From assembly GCF_003967535.1 (NCBI RefSeq), contig NZ_BIFR01000001.1, positions 4,029,001-4,093,000 on the forward strand: DNA of 64,000 nt, given 5' to 3'. The translations under genes were made by a program, and so were the position numbers. The notes beneath the pieces were generated by a model. It made no database searches, was not told where the DNA came from, and saw only the letters and a program-made list of their open reading frames with translations. Origin of the DNA: Tengunoibacter tsumagoiensis. Its GTDB lineage: Bacteria > Chloroflexota > Ktedonobacteria > Ktedonobacterales > Ktedonobacteraceae. Shown here piece by piece: positions 44,910-54,550 of this stretch (positions are counted from its first letter, which is position 1; each line of letters starts with the position of its first letter).

Positions 44910-45763
44910 CGTTCTTTGCCCTACTCACAAAAGAATTACGCTTACGACTGCGCCGCGAACGGACCATCTGGGTTATGATTGTGTATATCCTGCTGATGGG
45001 TTTGATTGGCTGGCTCACACTCCTCAGCAGCCAATCAAACCCATCAACTTACAATACAGGCAATACTTATAATAGTGTAGGATATGTCCTCTACACTATC
45101 CTTATCTTCCTGCAATTACTGCTTGTGCTTTTTGTAACACCGGCCTTTACGGCCAATACTATCAATGGTGAGAAAGAACGCCAGACCTTTGATCTCTTGC
45201 TCTGCTCACGGCTGAAATCCAGAGATTTAGTGATCGGTAAGCTCCTGGCCGGGCTCACAAACACCTTTATCCTGGTGGCTGCCTCTATTCCAGTCTTTAG
45301 CCTGGTCTTTTTCTTCGGCGGTGTTGCACCTGTACAGATCTTCTACGCATTCCTGGTCATTGTGGTGAGTGCTCTTCTCTCAGGTACATTGGGATTGCTC
45401 TGCTCAATTATCTTTCCACGTCCTGCACTCTCGACTGCAATTGTCTATATGTTGACATTATTCTGGCTCCTTGCACCTGCTCTGTTAGCTGTTTTGTTTC
45501 GCCTCGCTTCGAATGGTTCATCTTCGTCCATCTGGTTGATCTGGAACCCGGCATTCGCCCTCACCTCAACCTACAATTCCATTCCCAGCTATTCATTCGG
45601 GCAATTCTCTATGGTGCCCTGGCTATTCTATAGTCTTATCAGCCTGCTAATCACAGGCATCTTTCTGGCGTTAAGCATCTTCTTTGTAAAGCCAAATGGC
45701 CATCTACGTATTCGTACAGGCTCCGTCAGGAAGTCGGAAACACCTGCTACGACGATAGCGTAA
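44906..45763 (+). CDS. ABC-2 type transporter permease
   Basis: This 285-residue protein has six hydrophobic segments. The first helix is preceded by a basic stretch (LTKELRLRLRRERT), and TINGEKERQTFDLLLCSRL is a recognisable coupling-loop motif of the ABC-2/GldF-like permeases. It is translationally coupled to the preceding ATPase. It contains no large extracytoplasmic domain. Start and stop are well defined. The gap to the next gene is 101 bp. Confidence 0.88.
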   Translation: MTFFALLTKELRLRLRRERTIWVMIVYILLMGLIGWLTLLSSQSNPSTYNTGNTYNSVGYVLYTILIFLQLLLVLFVTPAFTANTINGEKERQTFDLLLCSRLKSRDLVIGKLLAGLTNTFILVAASIPVFSLVFFFGGVAPVQIFYAFLVIVVSALLSGTLGLLCSIIFPRPALSTAIVYMLTLFWLLAPALLAVLFRLASNGSSSSIWLIWNPAFALTSTYNSIPSYSFGQFSMVPWLFYSLISLLITGIFLALSIFFVKPNGHLRIRTGSVRKSETPATTIA

Positions 45764-45864
45764 TATACAATAACAATAACAAGTGTAGGCAGGTTGCTGG
45801 ATAATGCTGATTTGCTCCAGATCATCCTTGAGTAACCCGCCTATCAGAAAGGAAAGGGGTTCGT

Positions 45865-47544
45865 ATGGCGACTTCATTACAGTCTCGACTGGCAACGGTT
45901 CATCAGGAGCCGCTGACAGGCGAGCGCCTGACCATAGCCCTGCGCCCCTGGCGCTGGCGCTTCACCATTCGACAAATAGTGCGCTGGAGCGCCCGTGGTC
46001 TGTTAGTGGGTCTGATCGGTGCTGGGGCTATCTTGCTCCTCTCATACCTCTTTCCCTGGGCCTCGGCACGCTATTGGGCTGGAGCGGTCGGCCTGCTCAG
46101 TTTTTTTGGAGCCCTGGCGATTGCGGTCTGGTATCGCCCATCTCTAGGCTCAACTGCAGCACAGATTGACCGCCATCTGCATCTCCATGATCGCATCGGA
46201 ACAGCCTGGGAGTTACGCGAGCAATCATCTACCCTGTCCCGTCTCCAGAGACAGGACGCGCTGCAACACCTGGGAGAGCATCGCCCAAATACAACGCTGC
46301 CCTTGCGTTTACGGCGCTCGACCTCTCTCTGGCTGGGTGCGCTGGCGGTTGCACTGGTGCTCTTGCTGCTGCTTCCTAATCCAATGGATGCAGTCTTAAA
46401 ACAGCAAGCTCTCTTTCATGCCCAGGTCGCCAAGCAGATTAGTTCTATCGAGAAATCTCGTCAGGCAATTACGCAACAGAAAGAGCTCTCTTCTGCTGAC
46501 AAAAAACAGGCGGATCAGATCCTGAAGGATCTTGAGGCAAAGCTTCAGGATGCTAAAAATGCCACTGAGGCTCAGCAAGCGCTTTCAGATGCACAGGCCA
46601 AGCTCGATCAACTCCGCGATCCTCAGGCGGCAGCTAAATCACAGGCCTTACAGAATGCCGCGAATACACTGCAAAATAGCAGCAATGCCAATGCAAAAGC
46701 AGCGGGAGATGCGGCTGCAAAGAATGATAATAATGCCTTAGCGCAGGCTCTCCAGAATCTGGCCAATCAGGCCAGTTCGATGTCCAGCGATCAACGGAGC
46801 CAGCTCGCACAAGAAATCGAAAAAGCAGCTAACCAGTCAAACCAGAATTCTGATCTCAGTTCAGCCCTACATCAGCTAGCTAAAGCAGTTGCCGATGGTA
46901 ATTCTAGTGAGATTGCAGATGCCTCAGCCGCTGTAACTTCTGCCACCAATCAGACTGGCTCAACTACGGCCAAGGATAACGCTATCGCAAAGGCAGAGCA
47001 AGGCCTTCAGAATAATGCGAATAATCTAGCTTCTGCTACTGATCCTTCGGCGACAACAGCTACCACACCCGGCCAGAATCAGGGCCAGGGCCAGAACCCG
47101 GGTCAAGGTCAGGGCCAGGGTCAGGGCCAAGGTCAGGGCCAGGGCCAAGGTCAGGGTCAGGGTCAAGGCCAGGGGCAGGGTCAAGGTCAGGGTCAGGGTC
47201 AGGGTCAGGGCCAGGGTCAAGGCCAGGGGCAAGGTCAGGGTCAGGGGCAGGGGCAGGGAAGTGGAGGCAGTGGCAATGGCAACGGTCCTGGGGGAAATCA
47301 AAATACGAATGGTCAACCAGATAAAAACGAACCAGTTTATGTTCAGGGTCAGACTGGACAGGGCAACAGTCAGCAGAGCACCGATAATAACAATACTGGT
47401 ATCCAGGGCGACGGGCAAGTCCCCTACTCACAGGTCATCTCCCAGTATGATCAGAGTGCTCATGACGCCATCGATAATAGCAATGTTGCCCCCAATCTCA
47501 AAGACCTTGTGCATGATTACTTTAATACATTAGAAGGGCAATAA
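45865..47544 (+). CDS. coiled-coil membrane protein with Gly-Gln repeat tract
   Basis: This 559-residue protein has three hydrophobic helices in its first 175 residues (about 44-66, 70-90 and 154-172). A long Ala/Gln/Asn-rich helical coiled region (180-400) follows. A tract of 26 uninterrupted Gly-Gln pairs is encoded at 47101-47256. A polar C-terminus ends in a short helical stretch (YSQVISQYDQSAHDAID). GAAAGGGG lies 8 nt upstream of the ATG. The overall plan resembles DUF4175-type large membrane proteins near MoxR and VWA genes, but I cannot assign a name. The repeats suggest a flexible extracellular arm. Confidence 0.65.
   Translation: MATSLQSRLATVHQEPLTGERLTIALRPWRWRFTIRQIVRWSARGLLVGLIGAGAILLLSYLFPWASARYWAGAVGLLSFFGALAIAVWYRPSLGSTAAQIDRHLHLHDRIGTAWELREQSSTLSRLQRQDALQHLGEHRPNTTLPLRLRRSTSLWLGALAVALVLLLLLPNPMDAVLKQQALFHAQVAKQISSIEKSRQAITQQKELSSADKKQADQILKDLEAKLQDAKNATEAQQALSDAQAKLDQLRDPQAAAKSQALQNAANTLQNSSNANAKAAGDAAAKNDNNALAQALQNLANQASSMSSDQRSQLAQEIEKAANQSNQNSDLSSALHQLAKAVADGNSSEIADASAAVTSATNQTGSTTAKDNAIAKAEQGLQNNANNLASATDPSATTATTPGQNQGQGQNPGQGQGQGQGQGQGQGQGQGQGQGQGQGQGQGQGQGQGQGQGQGQGQGQGQGQGSGGSGNGNGPGGNQNTNGQPDKNEPVYVQGQTGQGNSQQSTDNNNTGIQGDGQVPYSQVISQYDQSAHDAIDNSNVAPNLKDLVHDYFNTLEGQ
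47071..47256 (+). repeat. hexanucleotide-type tandem repeat encoding (Gly-Gln)n
   Basis: Units of GGN-CAR (GGTCAG, GGCCAG, GGGCAG, GGTCAA variants) are repeated in frame about 30 times, with the block from 47101 uninterrupted for 26 units. Synonymous variation between units shows that the tract is old or selected at protein level. Such repeats can change length by slippage in steps of six bases without a frameshift. Confidence 0.9.
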
Positions 47545-47550
47545 ATACTC

Positions 47551-48672
47551 ATGGCAAGTAGCGACAAAAGATCATTTGAATCAAACCCTTATACTACTTC
47601 TGATGAACCATCAGAGCTTGATCAAACGCCACCTACTCAAGATGTCGAAGAGCTCTCATCGCCAACTACGAGCGAACCCGATGAGAAGTCAATTGCTGAA
47701 TTTATGGAGATAAGTCAGCAATTAGAGCAGGAACTAACACGAATTGTCGTTGGTCAGGAACGAGTGATCCGTGAACTGCTCCTGGCACTCCTGGCTGGCG
47801 GCCATGTGCTGTTAGAGGGCGTGCCTGGTCTTGGTAAAACATTGCTGATTCGCACGCTTTCGGATGCCCTCTCTTTGAAGTTCTCGCGCATCCAGTTCAC
47901 ACCAGATCTCATGCCAGCCGATATTGTAGGTACGACCATTGTGACGGAGCAGGCCGATGGTACAAGCGGCTCTACACGCGTCTTTAGCTTCCAACCAGGA
48001 CCAATTTTTGCAAATATTGTGCTTGCTGACGAGATCAATCGCGCCACACCCAAAACCCAGTCGGCGCTCCTGGAAGGCATGCAAGAGCGCACAGTCAGCG
48101 TTGGGGATCGCACGCGCAATCTGCCTCAGCCATTCTTTGTGCTAGCAACGCAGAATCCTCTCGAGATGGAAGGAACTTACCCACTACCAGAAGCACAACT
48201 TGACCGCTTCCTGCTCAAAATCATTGTCAATTTCCCAAAGGCGGAGGATCTCTTACGCATTATTGATACAACGCTGGGAACAAGTTCTCCACGCGCCAAA
48301 ACGGTGGCTACGGGTGAACAGCTTAGCCATCTGATCACAATCGCTCGTGCTGTCCCTGTCGCAACAACGCTCAAAGAATATGCGGTCCGAATGCTCCTGG
48401 CGACTCATCCTGATCATGAAGATGCGCCCGAAAAAGTACGGCGCTATGTGCGCTATGGGGCAAGTCCTCGCGGCCTGCAAGCTCTGATTATGACGGCCAA
48501 AGTTCGAGCTCTGTTGGAGGGACGCTACAATGTCTCTCGCGAGGATATCAATGCGGTTGCTTACCCGGCCCTGCGCCATCGCTTAATGCTAAATTTTGAT
48601 GGTCTGGCCGATGGCTTGACGCCGGAACAGTTGATTGAGACGATTATTGCTGATCTCTCTGGCGAGAAGTAG
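47551..48672 (+). CDS. MoxR family AAA+ ATPase
   Basis: This 373-residue chaperone-like ATPase has an N-terminal polar stretch of about 50 residues. The AAA+ core follows: Walker A GVPGLGKT, Walker B VLADEINRATPKTQ, and sensor 1 ATQNPLEMEGTYPLPEAQ, the MoxR signature. A C-terminal lid domain ends the protein. MoxR proteins work with the DUF58 and VWA proteins that follow to activate envelope or metal-containing complexes. The gene starts 6 bp after the GQ-repeat gene, and DUF58 follows at 12 bp. Confidence 0.93.
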   Translation: MASSDKRSFESNPYTTSDEPSELDQTPPTQDVEELSSPTTSEPDEKSIAEFMEISQQLEQELTRIVVGQERVIRELLLALLAGGHVLLEGVPGLGKTLLIRTLSDALSLKFSRIQFTPDLMPADIVGTTIVTEQADGTSGSTRVFSFQPGPIFANIVLADEINRATPKTQSALLEGMQERTVSVGDRTRNLPQPFFVLATQNPLEMEGTYPLPEAQLDRFLLKIIVNFPKAEDLLRIIDTTLGTSSPRAKTVATGEQLSHLITIARAVPVATTLKEYAVRMLLATHPDHEDAPEKVRRYVRYGASPRGLQALIMTAKVRALLEGRYNVSREDINAVAYPALRHRLMLNFDGLADGLTPEQLIETIIADLSGEK

Positions 48673-48684
48673 AAAGGCTCTCTT

Positions 48685-49581
48685 ATGCAGGATAGCACGA
48701 GAAAGCCTTTTCCTCTCGATGCTCAGACTTTGCAACGGCTCGATAATATTGCGTTGATCACACGCCGCCCAATGGCTACTGGCCGACCTGGACGCCGTCG
48801 CTCACCGCAGGCGGGCTCATCGCTAGAGTTCTCAGACTTCCGTCGTTATTCGCCCGGCGATGATTTTCGCCGGATCGATTGGCGAGCGTATGCTCGACTT
48901 GAACGCCTCTTCCTACGCGTTTTTGAAGCTGAAGAGAATATTACGGTCACCATTCTGATTGACTGTTCGGATTCAATGTATCATGGTGCTCCACAAAAGG
49001 CTGAACTGGCCCTTTCTCTGGCCGCAGCCCTGGCCTATATCGCATTAAAATGCGAGGATACGGTGATTGTTGGTGCACTGACCGATCATCTGGTCTCTTA
49101 CCGGCGAGCTGCCAGCGGAAGCAATTCTCTCTGGCAATTGGGCGAGTTTCTCAATCAGTTGCCGCGCTCAGGCAGTACTGATCTGAATCGCGCACTCTAC
49201 GATATTGGACGAGCAGTAACTGCTCCCGGGCTAACCATTGTCATCTCTGATTTCTTAGCCCCAGGGGGGTATCAGACTGGCGTTCGAGCAGTGCGGCAAC
49301 TGCGCCAGGAGGTTGCACTCCTGCAAATTCTCTCGCCCGATGAGATCGAACCCGATCTGCAAGGCGACTGGCGGCTCCGCGATAGTGAAGGAGGACGCTC
49401 GGTGGAGGTAAGTTCATCACCAGCCGTCGTCCAGGCCTATCGTGAGAGGCTGGCAGCGTTCACGCAGGAGATTGCAGGCTTTGCTCACGATCATATGGGC
49501 AGTTATACCTTGATCTCGAGCGATACCGCAATTATTGATGTTGTCCAACGGCTCTTACGACAGATTGAATTAGTGAGATGA
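48685..49581 (+). CDS. DUF58 domain-containing protein
   Basis: This 298-residue protein shows the DUF58 signature FSDFRRYSPGDDFRRIDWRAYAR and, in its VWA-like part, an intact MIDAS core DCSDSMYHG. Conserved DUF58 genes sit next to moxR and presumably bind the ATPase. Spacing to both neighbours is 12-15 bp, indicating one operon. No signal peptide or membrane helix is seen, so the protein is cytoplasmic. Confidence 0.9.
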   Translation: MQDSTRKPFPLDAQTLQRLDNIALITRRPMATGRPGRRRSPQAGSSLEFSDFRRYSPGDDFRRIDWRAYARLERLFLRVFEAEENITVTILIDCSDSMYHGAPQKAELALSLAAALAYIALKCEDTVIVGALTDHLVSYRRAASGSNSLWQLGEFLNQLPRSGSTDLNRALYDIGRAVTAPGLTIVISDFLAPGGYQTGVRAVRQLRQEVALLQILSPDEIEPDLQGDWRLRDSEGGRSVEVSSSPAVVQAYRERLAAFTQEIAGFAHDHMGSYTLISSDTAIIDVVQRLLRQIELVR

Positions 49582-49596
49582 GGGAAGGATCAGACG

Positions 49597-51663
49597 ATGA
49601 ACTTGCTTGTTCCTGCTGCACTCGCGTTTAGTGCGATCATTCCTATCATCCTCTTGTTCTATTTTATGCGTCCCAAACGCCAGGAACGGGTGATTGGAAG
49701 CACGCTTCTCTGGCAACAGGCCATGCAAGATCTCCAGGCCAGCCGGCCCTGGCAGCGTTTGCGCATTACGCCTCTGCTTCTTCTCCAGTTGCTGGCGGCG
49801 GTCTTTATTGTACTGGTCTTAACGCGACCCGCTATCTTCAGCCCCAGTCCCATCAGCGGCAATACGATTATTATCTTACAAGCGTCTGCCAGTATGCAGG
49901 CCACCGATGTTGCCCCAAATCGCTTTGAGGATGCGAAACGCAGTGTCACGAATCTCATTGATGCGATTGGACCTGGCGACCATATCTCACTGGTGACGAT
50001 GGCCCACACACCACATATTCTCGCCGCTCAACTCCAGGATCGTGGCCAACTCCTTGCTGCACTCCAACAGGCCAGAGTGACCAATCAGGATGCCGATCTG
50101 GAACAGGCAATCTCTCTGGCTGGCTCGATGACCTTAGGCCAGAGTGGAAGCCAGATCCTGGTGATCGGGGATGGCCATGTCAATACGGGAAATCAGACAA
50201 TTAGTTCACCTATTCCCGTCCGCTATATCACTGTGGGAACAGATGCTCCCAATGTCGCGTTCCAGGCCCTCTCCGCTCGCACGTTACAAGGCAAGCTTGT
50301 CGCTCTCGCGCAGGTGGCCAATTATAGCCATCAGCAACGCTCAATACCTGTTGAGCTCTACGGCAATACTGATCAGAGTAGCAAGTTACTTGGCGTCAAA
50401 ACAATTACGCTTGCGCCTGGGGCCAGTAGCTCGATTCAGTGGAACGATATCCCGGCTACAACCCGCTTTCTCCACGCTCGTCTGGTCTCACAGGATGCTT
50501 TTATGGTTGATCACGAAGCCTGGGCAATCGTTGGTAGCTCGCTCCGTGGTAAGGTCTTACTGGTGACGAAAGAGAATAGTTATCTTCAGGCTGCCCTGCG
50601 CCTTCAACCCAATGTAGATCTGTTTCAGATCACGCCCGATAAATATTCCAGCACGATGAGCTATGATCTCACGGTCTTTGATGGCTTCGTTCCACCTACG
50701 CTCCCCAATGGCAATATCTTCGTTGTTGGCCCTCCAAAGGGCGATTATCTCTTCGGAAAAGCGGGCGATACAACTGGTATCACCCATCTTAATCCAGGCA
50801 ATGATACGCTCAAACTCCTGGCAGATGTGGATCTGAGCACAACGCATGTTCGCTCCAGCCATCTGCTCCAACCATCGGTCTGGGCTCAGTCCATTGTGGT
50901 GGCTCAGGAGACGCCCGTCTTAGTGGCTGGTGAAAACGACAATCGCCGTATTGCAGCCCTTGGCTTTGATCTTCACGAATCTGATATCGCGCTCCAACCC
51001 GCCTTTCCTATCCTGATCCATAATCTCATCAACTGGTTTCTCCCTCCGCCTGTCAGCGGGGATGGACAGATTAGCTCTGGTCAAACGGTAACCATGCAGA
51101 CCTGGCCTGGCGCTGATCAGGTCACGATTACGAATCCTGATCATCAAACGACGAAAGTGGGACCGCCGTTTCCGGTCGATCCCTATGAAAAAACGAATGC
51201 CATGGGTATCTATACCGTTACTCAACAGGTCCATGGTCATCAGCTTACTGGAGCTTTCACGGTAAATCTGTTTAATGCTGTACAATCGCGTCTGGCACCT
51301 GCACATGCTCTCCCTATTCAACATAGCACCACCATGACGACTGACAGCAACCCTATTACGCATCAGTTGCGCGAGATCTGGCCCTGGATTGCAGCCCTCC
51401 TCTTACTCATTCTCTGCTTTGAATGGTGGCTCTTCAGTCGCACCTACGCCCAGACAGCCTCTACCAAAAATGGTAAAACAGGAGCAACCAGACAGTTAGC
51501 TGGTCTGGAGCGCCCAACACAAGTCCACAAACTTCTCGCTCAGTTTCAGAAGCAATGGCGGATACGCTCTGAAGAGGCCCAAAGGCGGACACGAAAATTA
51601 CGTAAACGCTTGAAAGGAAGACTGCATCGACCAGCGAAAGGGGAACGTAATGTTCACGTTTGA
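49597..51663 (+). CDS. BatA/VWA-like membrane protein with degenerate MIDAS
   Basis: This is a 688-residue protein. The N-terminal 80 residues match the BatA type (MNLLVPAALAFSAIIPIILL, then a helix at about 58-76). A VWA-like domain follows, but its MIDAS reads QASAS (Q95, S97, S99) instead of DxSxS. The metal-site Asp is missing and adhesion of the classical kind is unlikely. An Ig-like region and a GATase-like region (LTVFDGFVP) follow. A C-terminal membrane helix lies near 595-610 and a basic Arg/Lys-rich cytoplasmic tail ends the protein. The stop overlaps the next start by 14 bp. Confidence 0.8.
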   Translation: MNLLVPAALAFSAIIPIILLFYFMRPKRQERVIGSTLLWQQAMQDLQASRPWQRLRITPLLLLQLLAAVFIVLVLTRPAIFSPSPISGNTIIILQASASMQATDVAPNRFEDAKRSVTNLIDAIGPGDHISLVTMAHTPHILAAQLQDRGQLLAALQQARVTNQDADLEQAISLAGSMTLGQSGSQILVIGDGHVNTGNQTISSPIPVRYITVGTDAPNVAFQALSARTLQGKLVALAQVANYSHQQRSIPVELYGNTDQSSKLLGVKTITLAPGASSSIQWNDIPATTRFLHARLVSQDAFMVDHEAWAIVGSSLRGKVLLVTKENSYLQAALRLQPNVDLFQITPDKYSSTMSYDLTVFDGFVPPTLPNGNIFVVGPPKGDYLFGKAGDTTGITHLNPGNDTLKLLADVDLSTTHVRSSHLLQPSVWAQSIVVAQETPVLVAGENDNRRIAALGFDLHESDIALQPAFPILIHNLINWFLPPPVSGDGQISSGQTVTMQTWPGADQVTITNPDHQTTKVGPPFPVDPYEKTNAMGIYTVTQQVHGHQLTGAFTVNLFNAVQSRLAPAHALPIQHSTTMTTDSNPITHQLREIWPWIAALLLLILCFEWWLFSRTYAQTASTKNGKTGATRQLAGLERPTQVHKLLAQFQKQWRIRSEEAQRRTRKLRKRLKGRLHRPAKGERNVHV

Positions 51664-54547
51664 GCAACCACTTATCTTGCTCCTTGTCATTCCGATTGGC
51701 CTTCTGGTCTATCTGACATGGAAAAAGATGGCTCTGCCCTATGGGAAACGTCAGCGACTGTTGATTCTCATCAGCCGCTGCCTGCTCTTTGCGTTTCTCA
51801 TCTTTGCGCTGGCTGGCGCAGCCTGGGCTCAACCTACCAATCACCAGGCAACAGTCTTTGTTGGGGACATCTCTTCCAGCACCAGTACCCAGCGTTCGTT
51901 CATTGAGCAATGGATTAGCTCAGCACTCCAGCATAAACATACGGATGATAGTATAGGGATTGTGGCTACGGGCCGCAATGCTCTCGTTGAACAATCGGTC
52001 AAATCTGATCAGATAGATTTTGCCCATTTTGAATCGACGCCCGATACCAATTATACCGATCTGGCCGCTGGCCTGCGATTGGCAGCGGCGATTCTGCCAC
52101 CAGATAGTCAGCGCCACATCGTTTTGTTGACAGATGGTCAGCAAAATCTAGGAGATGCTCTACAAGAGGCTCAAATTCTCCAGCAAGAAGGAATCCGCCT
52201 GGATATCGTGCCACTCCCTTCAAGTAATGGGCAGGATGCACGCATCGATGGGCTCACAGCTCCAGCCCAGATGCATACCAACGAACACTTTGCGATGCAT
52301 ATCAAGCTGTTCAGTAGTGTGGCTCAACAGGGAACCCTTCGCCTCTATCTGGATACCACTCAAATTGGACAGCAGAGCATTAATCTGATCTCTGGTTCGC
52401 AAGAGCTGACTCTCAGCCTTCCTGCCCCCTCGGCTGGCTTTCATACCTATCGCGTGACGCTGGAAGCGCCCAATGATGCCATTTTACAGAACAATGAGGC
52501 TTCTGCTTTTGTCAATGTTCAGGGTGCGCCCCGCGTGCTGGTCATTGAGGGAGCACCTGGTAGTGGGCAGAATATCGTTTCCGCGCTCAAAGCGACCAAT
52601 ATCAATGTAACGGTTGGGACGCCCAGCGATGTACCGGTCACATTAGATGGCCTTGTTCCATATGATAGCGTTATTCTAGCAGATGTGCCCGCTGTAGCAC
52701 TGGGCAATACCCGTATGCAACTGCTCCAGACCTTTGTCCGAGATCTTGGACATGGACTTGTGGTGAGCGGCGGCGAGAATAGTTATGGCATTGGCGGCTA
52801 TGCCAATACGCCTCTGGAACAGACTCTCCCTGTGCGGATGGATATTCCTCAGCATAAGGAGACTCCCAGTATCGCTGTTGTCCTGATCGTTGAGAGCCTG
52901 GAGGAACAGACGCAGATTAATATCTCCAAAGAGGCCGCCAAAGAGGTTGTCAATCTTCTCACCCCCAACGATCAGGTTGGCATCTCTTCCGGCTATGGGA
53001 CACTCAGCATTAAGATGCAGCCCGTTACTGATAAGAAAAGTATCGATAAGGGCATTGATGATATGAACCCCGACGATCCACCAAGCTATATGCCCGACTT
53101 CATCAATGCTGAACAGGTTCTCTTGCATACAAATGCCAAAATTAAGCATGTCATTCTGCTGGGCGATGGCGATGCCTTCGATTCCTACTCACAACAGATT
53201 ACAAAAATGGCGAATGAGCAGATTACGGTTTCGACGGTTGCTACCAATGCAAATTCGCCCAATGAGATCGCTACTATGCAACAGATCGCAGAGTGGGGTA
53301 AAGGGCGCTTCTACCATGCAGAGAATGCTGCCATTATCCCACAGCTCTTGCTCCAGGAGACGGAGCGAGCAGCAAAACGCTCAGTTATCAATGAAAGATT
53401 TCAGCCCGCCATCGTAGGGAACCATTCCATCCTGACTGGTATCGACGGCATTCCTTCTCTTGATGGCTATATCGCCACTACTCCTAAACCTGCTGCTCAG
53501 ATAGTGCTGGTCAGCCATCTTGATGACCCTGTTCTGGCCGTCTGGCAATATGGACTGGGACATGTGGCGGCCTGGACCAGCGATGCTCTGGGACTATGGA
53601 CCAAAGATTGGATTTCCTGGAACAATGCCGCCCGCTGGTGGGCAAATGTGACCACCTGGTCGCTCCCATCAGCTGATAATGGAGCACTTACTATCAATGG
53701 GACAGTGGCGAATGCGACGGCTCAACTTACGGTCGACCTTCCTACTGGCAGCCCTACCAGTGGGCAACAACAGGTACAGGCTCATATTATCGCACCAGAT
53801 CTTTCACAACAGACCATTACGCTTGAAGCGACTGCTCCAGAGCGCTGGGAAGGAAGCTTTCCTGCTTCACAGGTGGGGGCCTATCTACTTCAAGTGACAT
53901 GGCAGGGCACGAATGCCAATAATCAAAATGGAACCAGTACGCTCACAGCAGCTACGGGGCTGGTTGTGCCCTACTCTCCTGAGTTTCATACTCAGGGGAC
54001 AGATCTACGCTTCTTGAAGCTTCTTGCTAACGCTGGCGGTGGCACGGTGCTCGCGGGCAATGCGGCAGCAGACGTCTTTAATCAGAAGTTGAGCGCTGCA
54101 ACGGCTTCTGTGCCTCTCACCTGGCTCTTGCTTATCCTGGCAGCTCTTCTGCTCCCATTCGATATCGCTGTACGCCGCCTGGCTGGATTGGACTTCCTGA
54201 CCAACGGCTACAAATGGCTTCTGGCACATCTCCGACCCGCAAGTGCGCTGGCACTGGCCTCTGTTGAGGGCACAACAAGCACAGCCGAAGCTTCGCTCTC
54301 TTCTCTTGGGTCGCTACGAGCCAGACGCGAACAACGCGATAGACGCGCGTCCAGCAATAAACAGACGCTCACTACGCCCAAAATCGTTCCTCAGAAAGCA
54401 GCCGAACCAACACAGACAACAACATCCGCTAAGGCAGCACCAGCGCCTGAGGCAGCCCCTCAGCCAGCACCGAAGCCAGTCCCAACGAGCTCGACTACCA
54501 GTAGACTGGTTGAAGCCAAACGCCGACGCGGACAGAAAGAAGGTTAG
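51650..54547 (+). CDS. large VWA/GATase-like membrane protein
   Basis: This is a 965-residue protein. It has two N-terminal helices (about 5-25 and 38-60). A first VWA domain has the intact MIDAS DISSS (73-77). A glutamine-amidotransferase-like fold follows (APRVLVIEGAPGSGQNIVSA, VVSGGENSYGIGGY, about 293-385). A second VWA-like domain has lost its MIDAS: LIVESLEE (E415 to E419 instead of DxSxS). A helix lies near 817-838, and an Ala/Pro-rich basic tail (about 890-965) is probably cytoplasmic. It overlaps the previous gene, so it is translationally coupled. It completes the MoxR-DUF58-VWA module. Confidence 0.82.
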   Translation: MFTFEQPLILLLVIPIGLLVYLTWKKMALPYGKRQRLLILISRCLLFAFLIFALAGAAWAQPTNHQATVFVGDISSSTSTQRSFIEQWISSALQHKHTDDSIGIVATGRNALVEQSVKSDQIDFAHFESTPDTNYTDLAAGLRLAAAILPPDSQRHIVLLTDGQQNLGDALQEAQILQQEGIRLDIVPLPSSNGQDARIDGLTAPAQMHTNEHFAMHIKLFSSVAQQGTLRLYLDTTQIGQQSINLISGSQELTLSLPAPSAGFHTYRVTLEAPNDAILQNNEASAFVNVQGAPRVLVIEGAPGSGQNIVSALKATNINVTVGTPSDVPVTLDGLVPYDSVILADVPAVALGNTRMQLLQTFVRDLGHGLVVSGGENSYGIGGYANTPLEQTLPVRMDIPQHKETPSIAVVLIVESLEEQTQINISKEAAKEVVNLLTPNDQVGISSGYGTLSIKMQPVTDKKSIDKGIDDMNPDDPPSYMPDFINAEQVLLHTNAKIKHVILLGDGDAFDSYSQQITKMANEQITVSTVATNANSPNEIATMQQIAEWGKGRFYHAENAAIIPQLLLQETERAAKRSVINERFQPAIVGNHSILTGIDGIPSLDGYIATTPKPAAQIVLVSHLDDPVLAVWQYGLGHVAAWTSDALGLWTKDWISWNNAARWWANVTTWSLPSADNGALTINGTVANATAQLTVDLPTGSPTSGQQQVQAHIIAPDLSQQTITLEATAPERWEGSFPASQVGAYLLQVTWQGTNANNQNGTSTLTAATGLVVPYSPEFHTQGTDLRFLKLLANAGGGTVLAGNAAADVFNQKLSAATASVPLTWLLLILAALLLPFDIAVRRLAGLDFLTNGYKWLLAHLRPASALALASVEGTTSTAEASLSSLGSLRARREQRDRRASSNKQTLTTPKIVPQKAAEPTQTTTSAKAAPAPEAAPQPAPKPVPTSSTTSRLVEAKRRRGQKEG

Positions 54548-54550
54548 CCC

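Noticed and set aside
47026..47431. Minus-strand open frames opposite the Gly-Gln repeat (Leu/Thr/Ala- and Asp/Pro-rich)
   Set aside because: They are produced by the antisense reading of the hexanucleotide repeat and have no start signals of their own.
41176..54547. Known anti-phage system in the MoxR-VWA operon
   Set aside because: MoxR and VWA genes occur in some ternary defence systems, but here they lie with DUF58, BatA-like and ABC-2 genes and without nuclease or methylase, which fits an envelope-assembly module better.
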